A stretch of DNA of 64,000 nt, from assembly GCA_028564675.1 (NCBI GenBank), contig JAOVVO010000045.1, positions 1-64,000 on the forward strand, written 5' to 3'. Numbering within the stretch: position 1 is the stretch's first letter; each line of letters starts with the position of its first letter. Made by a program: the position numbers and the translations under genes. The DNA is from Onchocerca lupi (taxonomy: Eukaryota; Nematoda; Chromadorea; Rhabditida; Onchocercidae). Shown one piece after another: positions 37,101 to 49,224 of the stretch. The notes below the pieces were generated by a model. The model was not told where the DNA came from, did not search any database, and saw only the letters and a program-made list of their open reading frames with translations.

Positions 37101-38900
37101 ATATTGATCTTATTAAACAAATTATCTAAATATATGAAACTAATTTAGATCCATTAATTCATTTACTGAGTCTAATCGACAAATAAATGACATATTCGAG
37201 AATTTAGCGCTCCTATAAAATAAAGTAGTTAGATAATTCGGCGAGTTTAAAAATCTTTTTCTTCCATTTCACTTCCGCAATTTATTTTTTATCGATAAAA
37301 TTTATATAAATTTCAACATTATTTGATTACTTTTCTTGTCGTTTGTATTCGTAATGTTCAACTTCACCTGAAAATACGGGAATCAAATCGTATGCGTGAA
37401 CTTGTTTTTGGAATGCTATTTAGCGTGCAGATATTTGTATTTAAAGCATTTGTAATGAACTGAAGTATAAAGAGCTTATTGGTGGAGCTATTAATTAATC
37501 TGTTAATAATTACTTTTAACCTTTTCCTTTGTAGTATGAACTCAAGTTCGGCCTATGATTTCAAATAGTTTTTTGAAATGCTGATATTATAGGATTAAAT
37601 AATAGCAGTTAGAAAGTAGCAAGTTTTATATTATTCTATATTAAAGGTACAAAAGTTGATTCAATCATCAGAAGCAGGAAACTTTTCATTGCTTTCAAGT
37701 TTGATCTATTAAACATAAATTTTTGTGTAATTTTATCATTAAATTAGAAGTCTGTTTTCATTCGATCAAACTGTTCAATTTTGATTATACCTAGTCATAC
37801 TATCACTTCGGTAATATTTCTCGGGAAATTTTCCAGATTTTTAAATTATTTTGTCTCAAATCTGGCTCTTTCATATTTTCCAAAAAGATTTTCACGATCT
37901 CGTATAGGATTAAAACTGAATCCAATTTAAGGGCTTTTATTCTTAAAATTTTTTCATTGAATTGCAATGATAAAGGAATTAAGTTCGCAGAGAGATATTT
38001 GCTTAATTATTTAAGCATTTGTTCATCGCTGATTCACCAATATTCTGAAAATAGGAATTTTTTTCCATCAGAATTTAAAATTAGCGAACGAAAAAATTTC
38101 CTCTGTTATTATTATTCAGCTCTTATCAACGATGTATGTATAAACGTCAATATTTATATCTATAGAGAATTCATAAATATTTCAGGTGACAATTTCGAAG
38201 GATATTGAATAGCATCCATCATCTTCAATCGCAATATTTAAGAAAGAAAGCCAGTTGGATGAAATAAGTTCAACTGATGCAACTATTTCTGCAGTTTTAT
38301 TGCTATCCAAGTTTTCAATAGCTATTCTCCAAGCTGCGGGCGATAAAATTGCGATATTTTGCTATTTCAAATATTCCATGTTGTTGCCATTTTTATCTCA
38401 CACATGGAATCAGTACTGGTCTTCATAATAGACCTAAATTATTAAAAATTAACTAACTTCAAACATACATTTCTCATTGAAAATTTGGCTTAAATTTCAA
38501 CATCAATGCATCAGAGATCAATAGCTCGGGACTTTACTAGAAATATTGATTATACTTCGACAATAGAAAATAATGAAGGTTTGAATTTAAATATTTATAA
38601 TATAAGTAATATGAAGTGTGTTAAACTTTCTGTAATTTTTTACTGTATTATTTGTTAGAAATATCATCCATATTGTATTTTTATCATTTTAGAACTTAAG
38701 ATAAAAAGTCAAAATGGTGAATTCGCATTTTTCGGTTTTAAAATAATGTTTTCCATAAGAATTTCCGATCAATTAGAATAAAATTTAGTTAAAAAGATTT
38801 TACGTTATCACTGGAAAAACATTTTATTTTGGGTACATTGAACAATCTCGGTAATTATAATTTGTTATACGTAATTTAAAAATAGTAGCAGGCATAAAGA
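28124..38900. other. Gene-poor region of about 11 kb
   Basis: A+T-rich DNA between the collagen side and neuroligin. It has long T or A runs (near 30421, 32184), an AT microsatellite near 34258-34270 and the diverged duplication at 29561-29735. Isolated frames near 35134-35352 and 36470-36535 have one plausible splice site each but no recognisable motif. It probably includes the neuroligin promoter and distal regulatory sequence. I can support no gene. Confidence 0.45.
29561..29735. repeat. Diverged direct duplication
   Basis: Two segments of about 70 bp, 29561-29629 and 29664-29735, both run from TTAAATTTCGAATATTTTTAA through GACATTCGG or GGCATTCGG to CTTCAGTATACC or CTTCAGTGTACC. They have several differences and small gaps, so the duplication is not recent. 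Confidence 0.7.
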
Positions 38901-39015
38901 TTCTATATTGATCGATATAAGTTTTAAGGTAATAAGAAAGAAGAATGATCCGTTCACCTTTTCTGCTCAATTCAATTATTCAATAATTGATTCATAGAAA
39001 ATCAACAACGATTCC

Positions 39016-42000
39016 ATGGATATATTTTTCTCTTATCTCTTCATTATCACAATTTTACAACTTTCGAAGCTTATCAGGTAAAATTTTTAGAAATCTTTTC
39101 CCATTTTATCGCTAAAAAAGAGATTGCTTACGGTGATATTTTAATCAATCATATGCGCAAAATACGAATAATTCACAAGTACTATTGATTGATATTGTAC
39201 AAGGACGATGCAAATTTAATGTGTTGAATTTTATTCTATCAATTGATATTGTTTATTTCTATGACAATAGTCAAAGCATTTGATAATGAAGATAGCTTTA
39301 TAAAAAAACTTAGACAGATACAGTATGATTGATCATATCATCAGCTACGGAATTAACTTTTATTATCGTAATAAAATTTTCAATATGCAAGATTTACTTA
39401 ATACATTTAAGTTATAATCGAGCAAAAAATATGAGCAAAAGTAATTTAAGCAAACAAGATAGTTTGAAAGAAACTTGAAAAACTCAAAAAAGTTATTTAA
39501 AAACTTAAAAAAGTAAATTACTAATCAAATTCCATTATACTATTTTGGATTCTAACGATTAAACACTAATTTAATTCTTATAAGTCTTTTTTTTTTGTGA
39601 TATTAAAAAGCAAACTTTTTCATTTATTGTGAATGTATACTTTTTTAATATAAATTATTTGAGAAACGTTCATTTTAGAATAACTAATAATTACTCAAAG
39701 ATTAGAATTAGCTAAAAATTTGTACTTTTGAAATTCATTTTTTTTTTTTTGGGAAAGGGAGAAGAGAGGGTGAAAAATCTTGAATTACGAATTTCAATAA
39801 TATTTATCTCTTTTTTTTTTAGCTTTTCATAAATTTAATTATAAGCCGACAAGATTTTATTTCAAGCTAATATTTTTCAGTAACAAATTTGCTTCAATGA
39901 TCATAGGAAAAAATTTTTCAAAAAATGCAAACCAAATTGCTGAAAATTATTTTTTTTCATCCGAACAAATCATTTTTCAAATTTAGCATAAAATTTATTC
40001 GCCGCTATTATTATGCCTCATTTCAAATGTCATACTTCCTCATTGCATATATTTCCAAAACCAGAACTAATATGTATTTTCCATTCCATCAAACTCAAAC
40101 TTCAGCACTAATAACTTTGAAACGTTCAAACATAGATCAAAGAATGAGATTTTTTATATTACCCAAGCGAAGTTCATTAATTTTATGGAAAAGCAGCAAG
40201 AAAAATATGAAGCCATGCTGCTTAAGTTTCGTTATCTTCCGCAATTTTCTCATTATTTAGTTGTAGCTTAATTTCATTTAATTATTAATTAAGTTTATAA
40301 AAATTGTTTCATAATTGTTAGCTTAGCTTTATTGATTAAATTATTACAATGATCAAGGGGATATAAAGTGAAAACATAAGGTAACACATCTCAAGTGCAA
40401 TACTTGAATTACTTCAGCTAATTTGGCTTTTTGCTCAACAGAATTCAAAGGCGAAATCAAATTTGAAATGAAACTTTGAACTAAATGAATAACAAATAAA
40501 AAACGGTAGCATTGGAAAAATTTGTTAAAAAAAGTAAACAACTATTTATAATTTAAGTGATAACTGGAAGTTTGAAGGATTCTTGAAGAATTTAGAAATA
40601 CAAAATAAAATATTTTTTCTCCATCAAATTGATTTCGAGAATTTATTTTTTCCTTTTTTCCTTGAAAAAAAAAACCTTAATCTTTGCTCTGTTCAACAAT
40701 AAAAAATTTAAACTCTTCACCCTTTAATCAAGGCAATAATAAAAAAACAAATATGAAGTGATAATATCTTACTTAAGTATTAATAATAATTCTACCATTA
40801 TCACATGCAATTTATATCATGGGAAAAATGATTTCTGCTGATTACTTGAAAAGATTTGATTTTAATTGCAATACAAGAATAGCAATAAAAGAAGTTTTAT
40901 TTTAAATGTCATTTTTCTCTGAAAAAAAAAAAAGAAGACATTAAAACAGTTTTTTCAGTAACGATATGCAAAATTTGGCTTATTAGCTTATAACGTTTTT
41001 TATATTTTTTGGCTTAGTCAGTATATTTCAATTAATTTTGAAAAAATCTTTTATGCTTGAAAGAGATTTACAGAGAAATGAAATGGCACCAATGAAAGAA
41101 AGCGACTAAACAAAATCATAACAATTGAATAAAAATGAAGAAATATTCATTTCGACAATTTTATAATAATTATCATCTAAAGTTGCACAAAATTGGATTA
41201 AAAGTTTAGCTTTGTTTCTAGATGTGATTCTGGAATTCGAGCGGTAACTACTACGTTTGGTGTACTGCGAGGTGAACTGATAAGTCCAAATGTTGGCGAT
41301 CTACCACCCGTAACACAGTATCTTGGGGTACCGTATGGTGTTGCACCTTCCGGACAGGTACTTTTACTTCAAGTTTAAGAATTTTACAATTTTTAATGCA
41401 AAATCAATAACTTATATTCTTAATTTTTGTAAAACTAATAACTTTCATTTTCTTGATTCATGTTCCTTATAGTCATTTCTTATGTTTTTGATAACTTAAT
41501 AAAAATATAAACTTGAAATGAAGAATTATATGAATTAAATTAATAATTTATTTTCATTTATCAGTATCGCTTCAATATGGCCATATCAGCAGCCAAGTGG
41601 ACTCATATGCCCAAAGATGCCTATAGTTTGTCGTCTGTTTGTATACAATCCGGAATTCCGGAACTTGCCGAAGCGAAGTAAGAAAAATTTTCTGATTTCC
41701 GATTTCGCCTTTTCTCTATTCATTGCAAAGACTATCTTGATAGACAGCCTAGATATATCTAAGATAGACCAATCAGTTCATAGTTATTTTTTAATCATAA
41801 TATTAATCCAATTAATTTGCTGCTAAAATAGTTTAATACTTAGAAAAATTGAATTAATTCTGAATTTTTCTTACTCTATTCTTTCTCTTAGACGAAGAAT
41901 TTATTTTTGTAACCGAATTCTTTTTTCGATTCAATGAAATTTTAAACACAATTTTATCCGATCCAAGTGATTTAAAATACAAATTCTTCCCCAAATTTTT

Positions 42001-45000
42001 TTTTTTTCAGAATCACGAGCATTTGAATGATTACATCATTCAGATCATAATTTATGATTTTAGAGAATTTCTCAAAATCTCCTTTTCCAGAGCGCTCAAG
42101 ATGACATCAGCGCAGCGTTATGATCATATGCATAAATTATTACCAAAATTGAAACCACAATCCGAAGATTGCTTGCATATGAATTTATACGTACCTGAGA
42201 GAATGAGTATGTTTCCATGAAAGTCTTAGAATTGTAAAAATTTTATTTACTTCTTGAAAAATTTGCTGGAACTTTGATATTGCTAAGGGAAAGTTTTGGT
42301 TTGATTACTTCTATTTTCAATAATTTAATTGATTGAAACTAAAGATGGTTCGAAAGCCAATGGCTTGTCATGATAGAAGACAAAAATATTTTATAAAAAC
42401 TGAAAAATATTTATATCACAAAAGCTTCAGCTTACCATACAGATTTAAACCGGAAAAAGCTACCGGTTCTTGTGGTAGTACACGGTGATGAATATGGCTG
42501 GAATAGCGGTAATCCGTACAATGGTACCATACTTGCATCATACGGGCAGATTATCGTTATCACCCTCAATTATCGTCTCGGTGTTTTTGGTACAATCATT
42601 TTTCATGAATATTTATTTTCTATAATGCATTTAAATGAAAACAAAAAATTAAAGCGAATAAAATAGAAAATATTCATATTAAAAAAAAAAAAAAATTCTC
42701 ATAATTTCATAAATGGAAAATTGTTAAAAGCAATCGTTGATGTTTTTTAATGCACATTTTGAATTTAGGATTTTTGGGTCGATGTGAATCATCGAGTTGT
42801 TCCGGCAATTCAGGTCTATCAGATCTGGTAGCAGCTCTAAAAATGCTCACCAATATTTTACCAGCTTTTGGAGGTGATCCGAATTTGATCACACTGTTAG
42901 GTTGGGGTTCTGGCGCATCCCTGGTGAGCATATCACCTTTTTTTTTTAAATTAAAAAAGGAATTAACAAAATTTCATATTCCTATGAGTCGTACCTAATT
43001 TTCAGGTTTCTTTACTGATGGCTTCTCCGATAACTCAGCCCAATAATCGGTTATTTCAACGGGCAATCCTACTGGATGGTTCGGCGCTCGCACCATGGGC
43101 GATGAGTAAAAATCCTCAATCAATATTTTTCCAACTTGCTGAACATTTGAAGGTATGATGTTTTTCTCAATTAGATTGGTAAAACGAATAGCTTGAAGAA
43201 AGAATGGCAATTTTTTAATTATGGAAAGAAAATTTCATTTTTGTACAATTTTTGAAATACATCGTTAAATCGTTCAATAATTCCATTTTGGATCATTTTT
43301 GAGAGAAATTTCAACAAAATTAATTACAAATAGCCAATTTCTCATGCATGATGCAGTTTAAAGAATAAGAAATGAATTCTTACCTGCTAAATCTAGATAT
43401 GGGAAGATAAATCTCTAAGCTTAAAACATCTATGATTAATCCGATGAAATAAGAAATAGTTTAAGATCGCTTAATTTGAGTTATTAATATCTTAATCAGT
43501 TGATGGATTAAGCAAAATCACTTGACAGATAATTGATCAAAAATCAATGGATGACTTTTTTCAGGTATGACCAAATGTTGGACTAATTTAAATTTAAATT
43601 AAGCAATTTAAATACATTATAGTGCATCGAAAAAATGGATAAAAAAGAGCATTCAACATATAATCAGAGAAGTGCAGAAAGCATCGTACGTTGCATGCAA
43701 GATCATTCACCGCAAAATATTACACGTGCAGCGCGGAAAATTTCCACGCCAACATTTCTCTCACAATTTGCGCCAATTGTTGATGGACAGGTATGATTCT
43801 TTTTCTCTCTTACTTCACTTTTTAACTTCTAGTTGCATTTCAGTAGCATTAATTAAATATCAGGTTGTGCCAAATAAGCCGGAAACATTATTTGGAACAC
43901 AATATGGATCATTGTTTCGTAATGTGGATTTGTTAGTTGGAATGACCAGTAATCCGGCTCATCATCTTCTTCCAAATGATGATATACGATTGGGCATTGA
44001 CAAGGAAAAACGCAAAAGAATTTTCCGGTTTGCCATTTTGTTCTTTTTCTCAAATTCTTCAAATTTTCATGTAAAAACCATTTTGTGAAATGCATTTACA
44101 CTGGTTGAAAAATTAAGATCATTTTCAGAACACTTATAAGAAATCTTTACGATTTTCATCGCAAAGAAATTTTCGCAGCTCTTATAAATGAATATACAGA
44201 TTGGGATAATCCGAAGGTGGGAAATTTCAATAATTTTAATTACTTACCAATATATTAACACCCATCTTCAAATCAAACTTTTTCATTAAATAGTATATTA
44301 TGAAGAATGCAAAATATGGCAAGATTTATTCATTGATCAGTTATGATAATATTTGGATAGATTCAGTCCTGATCTGCATATTGCAATTTGCCAATAATAA
44401 TAAATATTTACGACAATTTCAAATTACGAGCAAATGAAGTGGAGTTTATATTTAAGGATCATCCAAAAACAATCCGTAACGGTGTCCTTGCGGCGCTTAG
44501 CGATGTCCTTTTCGTCGCACCATTGATCGAAACAGCTCGATTACATTCCATTGATGAAGACCAAGAAGCATCAAATACTTTCATGTAAGAGCCTAATTTT
44601 GTTATTTAAGTAATAAATAATTCTTCAAATGATGTGAAAATTATATTTCAAAATCCCAAATTAAAATCAAATTCCAATTTATATATTTGATTTAATTAAC
44701 TGATAAAATATTGCTAGTTATTTGTTAAAGATAATTGTATATATCTTAAAAAGCTCAAAACGTTGCTTGAAAGCTCACATCAATTCCAAAATTTAAAATA
44801 ATTTTTGTTGAGGTTTTTGTTTGCACATGAATCGAAGAATATGGCAGAAGAAACGATGGCAACTGGTATTCAAGGTTCCATTTCCGGTGATCACATACCG
44901 TATATCTTTGGACATCCACTTAACCAGGATGATGATGTTAGTTGTAATCTTTCATTTAAATTCACTATTACTTCGTCAAGTTCATATTACAAATTCATAA

Positions 45001-48000
45001 AAACAGCGTATTATGAAATATCTGACGAAAGATTTATTACATTTTCCTTTTTGAATTCATCACAAGCTTCTTTATTTATTATCATATTAAATGACCTTTT
45101 CTTGTCCCAGTTTCTTCTTTTTTTTTTTTTTTTTTAAATGATCTATCATTCTTTGTGAACATATATCTTTTCAATTTTTATGATTTATTATTAGTCATCT
45201 TCAAATTTATTTTAGCTTTATTCTGGCTTCACAGCTGAAGACCAAATGATCTCCCGTGTCATGATGCACTACATCTCAAATTTTGTTAAATCTGGGTATA
45301 TCTTATTTTCTAAGATTTTTTTTTTAAATTCGTTATTTCTGTTTTCAGTAATCTAAAATTTCTCCTCTCGATCTTGATCTTGAAAAGTTAAAAATAAAGC
45401 CAAGACATAGTTCCAATATTTCATTTTGCTATAATTATTTTTTTTATAGCTTTAAAAAAAAAAGCATAGATTGAGCAAGCTTATTTCTTGTCCATGTTTA
45501 GGTAAGAAATAAGCTTCTTAATTAATTAGAAAGCTTTCGTTTGTCAGAAATCAGGAACGATATCTAATATCAAATAACGGTAATTAATTCTTTTTTAAGC
45601 GATCCAACTAAACCAGTTCAATTGCAAGCAGTGACACCGATTGCAGAACGTTTTCATAGTGCTGCTTGGCCACAACTCACACAAAGAAATCGTGAACCTT
45701 ATCTTGAAATAAGTATGTAAGATTTTTTCTTTCCATAAATATGTCATCAAAAAACACTTTCCTCTCGGTTAACTGTTCTAGATCGATAATTATTCGGAGT
45801 TTATCATGTCGAATTGGTTAACGATTGGTAACACTCATTTATATTCATTGTGAGTGATAAATCATGTGGGAAATGTTTCTGCAATGGAATATTTTGATTA
45901 TTTGAATATATTTTTGCTAAAATTATTTGAGTCTTTTTCGGAAAAATAGAAGAACTAATATTTGCACAGTTACAATGCTGAATTTTATGATAATAAATTT
46001 TCAAAATTTCAAAGTCATATTAATCATTCTTCTTACTTCATCTGCAGAATAAACTAATTCGAATTGTTGTTGTTAAATATCGGAAGTACCCAATCTTTTT
46101 TTTTCTGAGCGAACAGTTATGAATATGACGTTATTGTCTGAAAGCTACATTATATTTCATTAAAATTCTTCTTGTGTGAAATACAAAAGCTTTTAAAATA
46201 TGCCATTAATTCTTAGTTATTTTTTCCAGCTGATAGACCTCGAGTGAAAAATTATTATCGTAATGCTCAAGTGGGTTTCTGGAATGGTCTAGTACCACAA
46301 TTGCATGCTAATGGAAAAGAAGGAGTACCGGTACCTGAGGTATATTTGGAAAACTGAATAATAAATCAAAGATTGAAATGAAATCGATATGTCTTTCAAT
46401 TTTTTGATATAACTTCATATATTGAAACAAATTGGAATTCATGCTTGAATTTGATAAAATGATTCTTCCAGGAACATCATTTCCTCCCAAATCATTTCAA
46501 ACGTGATTCATTTTTTGGTACCGTAAGACCGTATGCAAGTTACGCCAATGAACCCTTTCCTCCGCCACCTCTTCCGCCAACTCCGCTTCCGAAATTTATT
46601 GAAAAGCTTACTACACGTTTGTGCTTCATATATATTTTTTTCAATGATCGATTTAGAATTATAATGTCTATACGGGATCCAGTTCGGTCAGTTCACGATA
46701 GCAAAGGACAACTCACGGATTGACATGATTATGAAAACATTCAAATCAAAAAACCACTATTTCATAATCTATCGATCAAAACAATGCAAACCCTCAAATG
46801 ATTAATTAATTAGCAATTTAGATGAGATTGTTAATCTCTATTTGCTGATTATCCAGATAGGAATGAAAAGATGTTTCAGTTTCTCCACGAGAGACAAATT
46901 CTGATGGTACTTCAACAACTTCAGTACCATTTGTTAAAGCAGCTCAAAATAGTACAATGTTATCGGTTACGGTTGCCATTGGATGTGGCTTATTATTCCT
47001 CAATATATGTATTGGCCTTGGTCTCTATAGACAGGTTCGTTCCCAGGTATTCAAAAATTAGCCTATCATTTCAATAGTCTGAAGTTTGCTTCATAGCAAA
47101 GAGAATTTAATAGTTAATGGATTGTAAGTTGGATGCTCTCTTCAGCTGTATTCTCTTTTCTCTAAATTCTTGTAATAAGATCGGGAATTCGAAAATAATC
47201 TGAAATTAATCAATTAAATTTAGACTTTTGGATTTAAAGATCAAATTAAAATTCTCCTTGAATATTTTTTTTTGTTTAGAATAATTTTAGCACAATAATT
47301 AGTAACATGATAGCCTTAATCTTTGCCTATGAGAAAAAATTATTGTTTAGTTTTAATTTATTGTTTTAATAATTGTAATGATTATAAGTAAGAGAAAAGA
47401 TTAGTTTTATATTTCTATGCATTATAATTTATGATTTCATTCGCAAATCAATTCATATCTCCTTGTTTATTTTTATTGTTTAGAATAATTTAGCTCAATA
47501 ATTGTTTAGAATAGTATAATTACCTCTCTTTTGGCTGATTTTTTGTATTGCATTGACCTTGGACTGACCCAGTTCAGTTGATTGGCTTTCTAGAAAACAG
47601 CTTTCAAAGGACCAGCAAAGATCCCGATCGAGTTTTTATTTAAATAAATTTAAGAAGATAAACATAGATTTCTGTGTGCATTTTTTATAGTGTAATAAGA
47701 AAGAAGAAACAAAGAAGAAATTGCAATTACAATATCAGACTTATTCTGCTAATTACCAGTTAAATGCTACCGACATGAATTATATCAATAATGTTGGCGG
47801 ACATCAGGTTTGTTATGAATGTAAAGATTACAATTCCGAAATTTGAAAACTTTTGCAATCATGGAAAAGTTCAAAAATATTATAATGCCATTGAAGCAGC
47901 TTTTCTAATGATAATTATCAGTTAATGATAGCTTTCAGATTCTCAGGATTGCAGCATGAGAGCCCCTCTAATTTTGCATGCTTTTCCCTGTAAACCGTGA

Positions 48001-49183
48001 AATAATTGCACGATTCTTAAATATTTCTACAATCAAATATCATTGACTGAGAAGGATTGGTTGAGCTATCATTATACTTACTTTGTTCACTTCAGTGAAA
48101 AAAATCATTGATCATTTTGGCTTCCTTGATCGAAAATTGATTTTAATTAAAAATAAGTATTATGAGAATGAAACACAGTCATTATTGAAATATTAAAAAT
48201 TTTGCTGAAAATTGAAATAAATTTCAGAGAAAAATTTTAAATATCCATCAGAATTTTCAGAATTCTTAATTTAGCTCATTTAAATACTTCCGAAATGCAA
48301 ATTTGAATGATTTAATAAATTTTGCAGCAATTAAATTACATGCCATTACCACCACCGCCGACACTCAGTCAACGTCCATCGATAACGAATTCGATGACTG
48401 CACCGTTGGATTCAACGTCTTCTAAAACGAACGAATGTGAATCCGGCCGTATCGGTTCTTATCAGAACTACAATGATGCAACACATAACGATGCATTAAT
48501 CACTAAATGTAATCATTTCCAGGAACAGGTAAATCAACATTTCATACTGTTCAATAACAAATCTCTTCTTCGTAAGAATCACACACTTTTAATTATTTCC
48601 TGATTTCAGTCAAAGTGATAAACGATATTATCAATGTTTTCTTACATTGCATCAGCAAATGTTTCTTTTTTTCGAATTTATTAATATTGCATACCTTCTG
48701 ATATCAGATTTTAGCTCAAAATTACAGGACCATAAACAACAAAGCTTTATAATTACCAAAATAAATAATTTTAAAATTAATTTTCGCATCGAAAAATGCA
48801 TGGATGATATGTATTAGTTTTCATCTTTTGTTTCTTATAACGTTATCATCAACTAATAATGATAAATAATGATTTATTTTATAAATTACGCATTAGAATC
48901 GATAATACAAATTGCAGTCATTCAATTTCGTAATTTTCCCGATTACTGCGAATATTTTAATTGAAATTGAAAGTTTACGAATTATGCAAATTGAGAATTT
49001 ATTATTTTCTAGGAACCGTTATTATCAGCGACAAGCAAAACACCGATAGGATCATTACGAGTTGGTATAAGTCCGACATGTCCAAAACATGGCCGAGCAG
49101 CGATGGCCCAAGCAAGTGGTAAAGCTGTCTCATTAAGTGGATTATCTGCAGGTGGTCATGCACTCGAAGAAATACAAGTATAA
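39016..49183 (+). CDS. nlg-1: Neuroligin: catalytically dead cholinesterase-like synaptic adhesion protein, 20 exons
   Basis: Exons: 39016-39077, 41222-41357, 41565-41677, 42091-42206, 42431-42589, 42769-42923, 43006-43152, 43623-43790, 43864-44027, 44129-44216, 44457-44584, 44813-44936, 45216-45295, 45600-45712, 46230-46339, 46472-46616, 46880-47034, 47691-47807, 48328-48528, 49013-49183. Every phase matches, giving 883 residues. A signal peptide (1-20) precedes an esterase-like ectodomain with PVTQYLGVPYG, SEDCLHMNLYVP and LNYRLGVFGFLG. The nucleophile elbow is GWGSGAS (240-246), with glycine for the catalytic serine. The acid lies in VGMTSNPAHH and the histidine position reads SISGDHIPYIFG, so the triad is lost. 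A Pro-rich stalk, one membrane helix (about 696-719), then about 165 cytoplasmic residues with PLPPPPT and the end EEIQV, a hydrophobic PDZ-type tail. Neuroligins bind neurexin across synapses. Gliotactin-type relatives are less likely. AATAAA is at 49295-49300. Confidence 0.92.
39078..41221 (+). other. Large first intron of neuroligin
   Basis: A 2.1-kb intron with GT and CTAG ends, by far the longest in this gene; it separates the signal-peptide exon from the rest. It contains a 111-codon frame at 39925-40260 that has no splice support and is probably chance. Long first introns often carry enhancers; nothing specific is visible. Confidence 0.6.
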
Positions 49184-49224
49184 TGCATCATGCATCATGC
49201 ATCATGCAGCATGCATCATGCATT
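49184..49224 (+). repeat. Heptamer repeat TGCATCA directly after the neuroligin stop
   Basis: Starting on the base after TAA, TGCATCA recurs about six times, with one variant copy (TGCAGCA), ending in TGCATTATT. Because TGCA and ATGCAT are palindromic, the block is also nearly self-complementary. It lies in the presumed 3' UTR. Confidence 0.85.

Noticed and set aside
39925..40260. 111-codon frame inside neuroligin intron 1
   Set aside because: Lies within an intron fixed by matching phase on both sides; no motif.
42472..42666. Neuroligin exons read as separate esterase fragments or a pseudogene
   Set aside because: Twenty exons join with consistent phase and no stop, so the gene is intact; the missing triad is a family feature, not decay.
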